Below are positions 58,467 through 64,000 of a stretch of DNA of 64,000 bases, in pieces. How positions within the stretch are numbered: the stretch's first letter is position 1; the number at the start of each line of letters is the position of its first letter. The DNA lies in assembly GCA_940746715.1 (NCBI GenBank), contig CALNWN010000004.1:248001-312000 (forward strand), written 5' to 3'. This DNA is from an uncultured Paraburkholderia sp. (GTDB lineage: Bacteria; Pseudomonadota; Gammaproteobacteria; Burkholderiales; Burkholderiaceae). The translations under genes were made by a program, and so were the position numbers. The notes beneath the pieces are model-generated. The model was not told where the DNA came from and did not search any database. It worked only from the letters and a program-made list of their open reading frames with translations.

Positions 58467-59848
58467 TTACTTCTTCGACAATCCGCCGAGCAGGCCGCCG
58501 ACCAGCGAAGTCACAGGCGCGAGCGGATTGCTCGTAGTGGTATTGCCCGAATTGCCCGTGAGGGATACGCCGGTCGGCGCGGCGCTCGTGGTGCCCGAGG
58601 TTGCCGCGGCGGTCGGCGCCGTCACGTTGCCGATCGCACCAGTGACCGTCGACAGCAAGCCCGTGACGGGCGCAAGCGGGCCGCTGCTGCCGCCCGCCGC
58701 GCCGCTGAGTCCGCTCGTCACACTGGACAGCACACCGGTGACGGGGGCGAAGGGGCCGCCGCTGGTACCGCCCGTCAGCCCGCCCAACGCGCCCGTCAGC
58801 GGCGCGAGCGGATTGCCACCAGTGCCGCCCGTCACCAGCCCGCCAGCCGAGGCAAGCGTCGTGCCCGTGTCCGTCACGGTGCGGCCGAGTGCGCTCGCGA
58901 CAGGATTGCCGCCCGTCGCAGCCAGCAGCGTGCCGGCTTGCGCGAGTCCGCCGCCGAGCGTCGACAGCAGCGTCTTGACCGGCGCACCGAGGCCCGTGGT
59001 GCCGCCGACTGTCTGCGTGGTCGATGCGACCATCGACGTGATCGGTGTGATCGCGGTGCTCAGTATTTGCGTGACCTGCTGAACCGGGCCCGTCGAAAGC
59101 GCCGTGCCGAGCACGCTGCCGCCATTGGCAAGCGCGCCGCCGACGGTGGTGACGGCGCCGCCCAGCGGCGTCGTGATTGCCGACAACGGGGCGAGCGGCC
59201 CGCTGCCGAGGCTCGTCACTAGGCTGCCCGTATCCGCGACCGCGCCACCCACATGTCCGACGACGCCGCCAAGGCTCGACACAGTCGTTCCGACGGGATT
59301 GCCGCCCGTGCCGAGCTGGCCGAGGCCCTGTGTAACGCCGCTGCCCAGCGTCGACACCGCCGCCCCGACTTGCTGTACGACGCCGCCCGCAGCCTGGGTG
59401 GTCTGCGGCCTCACGCCCGGCAGCGTCTGCGAGCCGATCGTGGTGCCGACGCTCGAGACCGTCGAGCCGACGTCACCTATCACGCCGCCCGAATTGCCCG
59501 CGACCGTGCCGACCACATTCGCGACCGGAGTCGTGGTCGGGTCGCTGCCGGGGTCCGTGTGCGTATCGGGATTGGTGTTCGTGTTGGTGGTGTCCGTATT
59601 CGACTTACTGCCGGAACCGGCCGAGCCCACGGAGCCGCTGCCGCTTGCCGTCGACAGCGTGCCGCCCGCCGAGCCGCTGCCTTTGCTGCGGTGCCCGAGC
59701 TGAGACTTCCGGAGCCTCCGCAGGCGCCGAGAGAAAGCAGCGCTGCCACGCCCGCCGCGATCAGCGTGGCGCGCAACGTGACGCTGGCCGTCTTCCTGTT
59801 GTGTGTGGTGTGGGTGGTGCTCGTGGTGTTGGTCGTTTGAATGTGCAT
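58467..59848 (-). pseudogene. Collagen-like repeat lipoprotein, frameshifted (copy 2)
   Basis: The native start MHIQTTNTTSTTHTTHNRKT at 59848 leads to a lipoprotein signal (TLIAAGVAALLSLGAC). Near 59685 the frame shifts, and the main body continues in another frame: SGSAGGTLSTASGSGSVGSA, a Thr/Asn/Asp linker and then long Gly/Val/Leu repeats. The unit (N/G)P(L/F)AP(V/L)TGxL occurs at least four times (NPLAPLTGAL, GPFAPVTGVL, GPLAPVTGLL, NPLAPVTSLV). The protein ends GGLLGGLSKK. The open frame downstream lacks a signal, so it is probably not exported. It has the same architecture as copy 1. Confidence 0.72.
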
Positions 59849-60335
59849 GTCGCCCTCGCATCGCATGTGTTGTGTGCTGCTGCGGGCTATCTCCGCAGGA
59901 CCCATGCCATTTCGACTGATCAATAGCGATGATTTTCGAATATGTGCCGCAAGGCCTTATCGAATAAGGCGCTGCGGAATTTGATGGAGTAGACGCTAAA
60001 TCAGAAAGCGGCCGAAATGCGCGGCGGCATAACGGCGCAGGCTGCGTAACGTAACGGCCCGCACTCGCCGTTACGGATTTCGCCGTAACGCAAGCGCGCG
60101 CGGGGCGGGCCGCCGCTTCAAACGTCGGGTTCAAACAAATAATTAGTGCAACGGTTCAAAGTTATGGTTAATACTATGTGCTGCAACGCACGAACAACCG
60201 TTAACCTATGTGCATAAGAGAACAAACAGACGGACAGGCATGTCCGCGGGCAAAGGACAATTGCTTAAATAAGATTGTTCGGCTATAAAACGCGAAAGTC
60301 GCGCGTGTACACGAGGAGGTGGGTTATCGAACGAT
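59849..60335 (+). other. Divergent control region of collagen-like and tad genes
   Basis: This is about 490 bases of AT-richer DNA with no gene. gtaacggc (60051-60058) and gccgttac (60067-60074) form an inverted repeat, and a further cgtaacg copy lies at about 60083-60089. A sigma-70 promoter for the tad genes is at 60261-60289. No flp pilin gene, normally found next to tadV, is present here. Confidence 0.6.
60261..60289 (+). promoter_or_regulatory. Sigma-70 promoter of the tad operon
   Basis: TTGCTT (60261-60266) and TATAAA (60284-60289) are separated by exactly 17 bases, 46 bases before the tadV start. A gaggagg ribosome-site-like sequence follows at 60313-60319, farther from the ATG than usual. 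Confidence 0.72.
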
Positions 60336-61271
60336 ATGCAAGCATCCTTCTTACTTCTTTTATTCATGCTCTGGTGTGCGTGTGTCGCTATTAGCGATTA
60401 CCGCAGCCGGCGTATTTCCAATGCACTGGTCATTACTGGTTTGATAGCGGCGTTTTTGTGTGCCTTATTGGACATGGGTCCATTCGGCTTATCCGCGGCT
60501 CAGGCGGCGGCGGGTGCGGCCGTCGGCCTTGTCGCGCTGTTGCCGTTCTTCGCATTCGGTGTGATGGGTGCCGCAGACGTCAAGGTATTCGCGGTGCTCG
60601 GCGCATGGTGCGGCATGCACGCGCTGATCGGGTTGTGGGCGGTGGCAAGCGTCGTCGCCGGGCTGCATGCGCTGTGCGTGCTCGTCGCGACGCGCACGCA
60701 CGTGGCCGCCTTGCTCGCACGCCGAGCGCCGACTTTCGAATTCGCAGGCCGGCGCGCGACGCCGTTCGCCGCGTGTCTCACCGTGCCGTTAATGGTCTGG
60801 CTTGCCGCACAGATCGCCGCGCAGATCCTTGCCGGAGGCGGCCCGATGAGCACGCCTTGGCAAGCCGCGGACAACAAGCCGCGCACGAGCCCTCACGCAA
60901 AGAGCCGGCCTTTCCGGCGCGCTGGGCGCACTCAGCGCGCCGCCACCCCGCGATCGAGTTCGCGCCCGCTATTCTTTTGCGTGTTCTATGCGCTCGTGAC
61001 CTTCTGTCTGATCTTCGTCGCGCAGCAGAGCCTCACGCTGGCAAGCGAGGAGGGCGCGCGCGCCGCGCTGAACTATCAGAAAGCGAACGACGTCACCGCC
61101 GCGATCAACCTGCGCGAAACGCGCCGTGCGATGCTGCGCGAACGCATCGGCCGGATGGCGGTGAAGATGACCGGCGTGATGATCCTGACGCTGCTTCCCG
61201 CGCTGATGATCGTCACCGCCGGGCCGGGCGTGTTGTCGGTGTCGCACTCGCTGAAGGCGATGCATCGGTAA
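60336..61271 (+). pseudogene. Chimeric ORF: TadV prepilin peptidase fused to TadE fragment and TadC tail
   Basis: One open frame of 311 residues joins three Tad proteins. Residues 1-168 are a CpaA/TadV A24 prepilin peptidase with SDYRSRRISNALVITGLIAA and the GxGD-like FGVMGAADVKVFAVLG (here GAAD). An ATG at 60846 then begins a TadE-like pseudopilin; its TAIEFA processing motif is readable only in another frame, so two compensating shifts occurred. After EEGARAALNYQKANDVTAA the sequence changes to the end of TadC (TRRAMLRERIGRMAVKMTGV to VSHSLKAMHR). The genes normally lying between (rcpC, rcpA, tadZ, tadA, tadB and most of tadC) are gone. Pilus assembly is impossible. Confidence 0.72.
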
Positions 61272-61281
61272 GGAAAGAGCC

Positions 61282-62151
61282 ATGCAATTGATCAAGATTC
61301 CGAAATATTCACCGAAACATGCAGCACGTGGCGCTTGTGCTGCCTGCGCGCTCGTCTTGCTGAGTGCGTGCGCGTCGCAGCAGTCCGGCTACGGCGTCGG
61401 CTCGCAGGCCGAGCGCCAGGCCTTGCTGCAGCAGGCCAATCGCGATCCGGCGCCCGACACGCCGGGCATGTATCTGGGCCTCATCGACCGGATGCAGTCG
61501 CAGGGGCTTTACTTCGCGTCGCTCGCACATATCGACGCGCACGAAAAACAGTACGGCGCCACGCCCGATTCGATCCTGCTGCGCGCGGATGCGCTGCGCA
61601 TGACCGGGCAGCCGGAGGCGAGCGCGTCCGCCTCTACCGGCAGTTGCTGCCAACGCCGCTGGCGGCGCGTGCGCATCGCGGGCTCGGTCTGATTGCGGGC
61701 GCGCAGGGCGACTTCGGACTCGCCGCGAGCGAGCTGCAACAAGCCGCGCAGCTCGCGCCGACCGATGCGACGGTGCTGTCCGACCTCGGCTACGCGCGCC
61801 TGCGTGCGGGCGACGTCGCCCGCACGCAGGCGCGCGTGCCGTTGATGAAGGCCGCCGAGCTCGATTCGGCCAGTCCGAAGATCGTGAGCAATATCGCGCT
61901 TCTTCTGCTCGCGAACGAGCAGGCCGCCGAGGCGCAGGCGCTGATGAACCAGCAGAAGCTCGCAGTCGACGTGCGCGCGGCGATCCGCAGCGACGCGGCC
62001 GCTGTGGCCGGCGGCGGCCACAGCGGCGCGCGTTCCGGCGCGACGGGCCTGCCGGGTCCGCAGAGCCTGCTAGCCGCGCGCGGGCACCGTCGCGAGCACG
62101 CAGAACACGATGGAACCGGCGCCGCGTCTCTTGCAACGGTTCGCACAATGA
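61282..62151 (+). pseudogene. tadD: TadD pilus-assembly TPR lipoprotein, frameshifted
   Basis: The start MQLIKIPKYSPKHAARGACA has a lipobox (VLLSAC), then the TadD N-terminal part (DTPGMYLGLIDRMQSQGLYF). Near 61617 the frame shifts. The TPR region (LYRQLLPTPLAARAHRGLGL, LQQAAQLAPTDATVLSDLGY, LDSASPKIVSNIALLLLANE) lies in another frame, and a further shift near 62010 leads to the native end NTMEPAPRLLQRFAQ (stop at 62149-62151). TadD is a pilotin-like lipoprotein needed for Flp pili. The gene is ten bases after the chimeric tad ORF. Confidence 0.78.
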
Positions 62152-62177
62152 CTGGCGGCACGGCCGCGGAGGTAGCG

Positions 62178-63954
62178 TGAAAACTAACGAAAGAAACCAG
62201 ATGCCCTGGCGGCTCGCGGCGCGTGTGCTGATGCTCGCGCTGGCGGCGGCGTCGCGCGCACCCAGCGCGGCGCGATTGCCCTGCTTGCGGCAGTGTGGGT
62301 GAGCCTCGCGGTCATCGCGCTCGGCGCCGTCGATATCGGTCATTTCTATTACGCGCGCCGCGATTTGCAGCGCACCGCCGATCTCGCCGCCGCTGCCGGC
62401 GTTCAACTGATCGGCAGCGCGGGCGGCTGTGCAGCGGCCGCGAGCTCGGCCCAGCTCAATGCGACCGCCAACGGTCTGCCGGCGACGGCACGGTCCAGAC
62501 GACTTGCGGCCGATGGGACCCGTCGGCCAATGCGGGCCAGTCGTACTTCGTCGCCTCGGGCACGCCGCTTAACGCCTTGCAGGTGGTGGTCAGCCGGCCG
62601 GTGTCGTTCCTGTTCTTGGTCGGCCAGACGCGCGAGCTGAGCGCGAGCGCCGTCGCGCAGGCCACCAACATTCGCTCATTCTCGCTGAGCACGCCGGTGG
62701 CGACCCTTTCCGGCGGTCTGCTCAACGGGCTGCTCGGCAGCAATGTCAATCTCGACGTCGCGTATTACCAGGGGCTCGCCACCGCGCAGGTAAAGCTGTC
62801 GGATCTCGCCGCCGCGTTGGGCGTCGCCTCGATGTCGCAGTTGCTGCAGGCACAGGTGACGGCCGCGCAACTCGCGACCGCGATGGCGACCGCGCTCAGT
62901 CAGGGCAACGTGGCGAGCGCGATCAGCGGACTGAACACGATTGCGAGCGCCTCGACGGGCTCGACCAAAATCAATCTCGGCGACACGGCGGGCACGAGCG
63001 GACTGCTGGCGGTCGGCCCTCGCCAATCCGGAAGCGGCGGCCACAGCCAGCATCAACGCGCTCGACGCGCTGATGATCGCCGCCGAAATCGCGCATGGCA
63101 ACTCGGCGGTGAACCTCGGGACCGCGCTCAACCTGAGCCCGCTCGCCAACGTGACGGCGCAGGCGCGGATTCTCAGGCCGCCCGTGATCGCCGTGGGCGA
63201 GGCCGGCACCAATCCGGACGGCAGCTACCGCACGAGCGCGCATTCAGCTTCGGTGCAGCTTTACTTGAAGGTGCAGCTGGTCAATGTCAACGTCGGGCTC
63301 GGGTCGGGATTTCCTTCGCTCGTCAACGTGAGCCTTCTCAATCTGCCTGTCTATCTGGAAGTCGCGGACGGTACCGCCGGCTTGCAGACCACGCAATGCT
63401 CGACGCAGAAGTCCACGAGCTACAGCTGGATTTCAGTCACGCCAGATCTGGTGTCGCTCTGTGCGGGCGGCGATGCGTCCAGCAACTTCGCCAACACGAC
63501 GGCCACCACCTGCTCGAAGCCCGCCTCGTTGACGTCGGTGAGCGTGCCGTTGCTGAGCCTCGGCGTGATAAACGTCACGCTCGGAACCAGCTCACCCTCG
63601 AACGGCTGGAATCTCAGCATGAAGGCCGCGCCGAACGTGCTGCGCTTTAACAACGTCACGGGCGACAGCGACGACTATCAGAGCACGAACACCAATGCGC
63701 TCGGCTCGGCAACGAGCGGGCTGCTCGGCCAGCTCGCGGGCAGCCTCGGGAGTTCGATGCACGCCACGGCGCTCGGCGCCGATATCACCGTGCTCGCTGC
63801 GCCGCTGCTGAGCGTTGCCGGGCTGCTTGCGCCCGTACTGAATTCGCTTGACCTGCTGCTCGTTCCGCTGCTGCAACTGCTCAGTGTGCAGCTCGGCGTG
63901 AGCACGGTTCACGACCTCGGACTTGCCTGCGGTCAGGCACAACTGGTTTATTGA
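62178..63954 (+). pseudogene. tadG: TadG-like pilus-associated protein with several frameshifts
   Basis: A GTG start at 62178 (KTNERNQMPWRLAARVL) is separated by a frameshift from the TadG N-terminal helix (RTQRGAIALLAAVWVSLAVI). The Asp/Tyr-rich start of the von Willebrand-like region follows (DIGHFYYARRDLQRTADLAA). A second shift near 62480 moves to SYFVASGTPLNALQVVVSRP, and a third near 63020 moves to PEAAATASINALDALMIAAE. That frame runs to the end GLACGQAQLVY at 63954. Three breaks in one gene mean it is dead. TadG anchors or modulates the Tad machinery. Corrected length is about 590 residues. Confidence 0.75.
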
Positions 63955-63965
63955 TTCGGCGACCA

Positions 63966-64000
63966 TGAGAACCACCACCAAAATCGAGGAACTCGATATT
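63966..64000 (+). CDS. Start of a further gene, cut by the window end
   Basis: An ATG at 63966 opens the frame MRTTTKIEELDI, 11 bases after the tadG stop, and runs off the window. Too little is visible to identify it. Spacing suggests it belongs to the tad operon. Confidence 0.45.

Noticed and set aside
2578..63954. Stop-codon recoding (readthrough or an altered code) as the explanation for in-frame stops
   Set aside because: All three stop codons occur as interruptions, frameshifts and deletions are as common, and core genes use normal stops without internal ones.
1..64000. Uniform sequencing error as the source of the frameshifts
   Set aside because: About 28 kb of long core genes contains none, whereas neighbouring accessory genes have one to three each. 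Some lesions are multi-base deletions or substitutions, not homopolymer miscounts. Individual sites may still be errors.
1..64000. CRISPR array, tRNA or rRNA genes
   Set aside because: No regularly spaced repeats and no cloverleaf or rRNA-like sequence were noticed in reading either strand.

Overview
The window is high-GC DNA from a member of the Burkholderiaceae, most like Burkholderia sensu lato (Paraburkholderia/Caballeronia). The evidence is gene content and order: rimP-nusA-infB-rbfA-truB behind scpB and rluB, sucA-sucB-lpdA-zapE behind typA, a recC-recB-recD operon, an EmrAB/OprM-type efflux operon, a Tad (Flp pilus) locus and collagen-like repeat lipoproteins. No rRNA, tRNA, CRISPR array or complete insertion sequence was seen.

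Layout. 0-9.6 kb: an MscS-type channel (5' end outside the window), a cysteine dioxygenase-like gene divergent from an Lrp regulator, then a run of broken genes: DUF1326 and DUF2182 proteins, a PuuB-like FAD oxidoreductase, homospermidine synthase, and a FUSC/YccS-like membrane protein. 9.8-19.2 kb: intact recCBD with overlapping stop/start codons. 19.3-28.5 kb: small and accessory genes, many broken (VC0807-family membrane protein, arfB, an EAL phosphodiesterase, a YdcF/ElyC remnant, a LysR regulator, an aminotransferase), among intact small genes. 28.9-38.7 kb: intact translation and chromosome-maintenance cluster (scpB, rluB, rimP, nusA, infB, rbfA, truB). 38.9-44.0 kb: marR-oprM-emrA-emrB efflux operon on the minus strand, with emrB frameshifted. 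44.3-53.6 kb: intact typA, 2-oxoglutarate dehydrogenase (sucA, sucB, lpdA) and zapE. 53.7-60.3 kb: a transposase-derived small protein, a DUF2147 protein, an intact two-partner-secretion transporter and two broken collagen-like lipoprotein genes. 60.3-64 kb: a collapsed Tad locus in which tadV, part of tadE and the tail of tadC have become one open frame, followed by broken tadD and tadG.

Main message. Damage is not random. About 28 kb of core genes (recCBD, scpB to truB, typA, sucA to zapE) shows no break, while about eighteen accessory or conditional genes carry frameshifts, nonsense codons of all three types, or deletions. This is the pattern expected of a lineage in early reductive evolution, such as a host-restricted symbiont (inference), and it argues against uniform sequencing error. 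Candidate less-described features are the TpsB transporter next to collagen-like lipoproteins, two stand-alone transposase-N-domain proteins, and structured leaders at rimP, sucA, lpdA and zapE.
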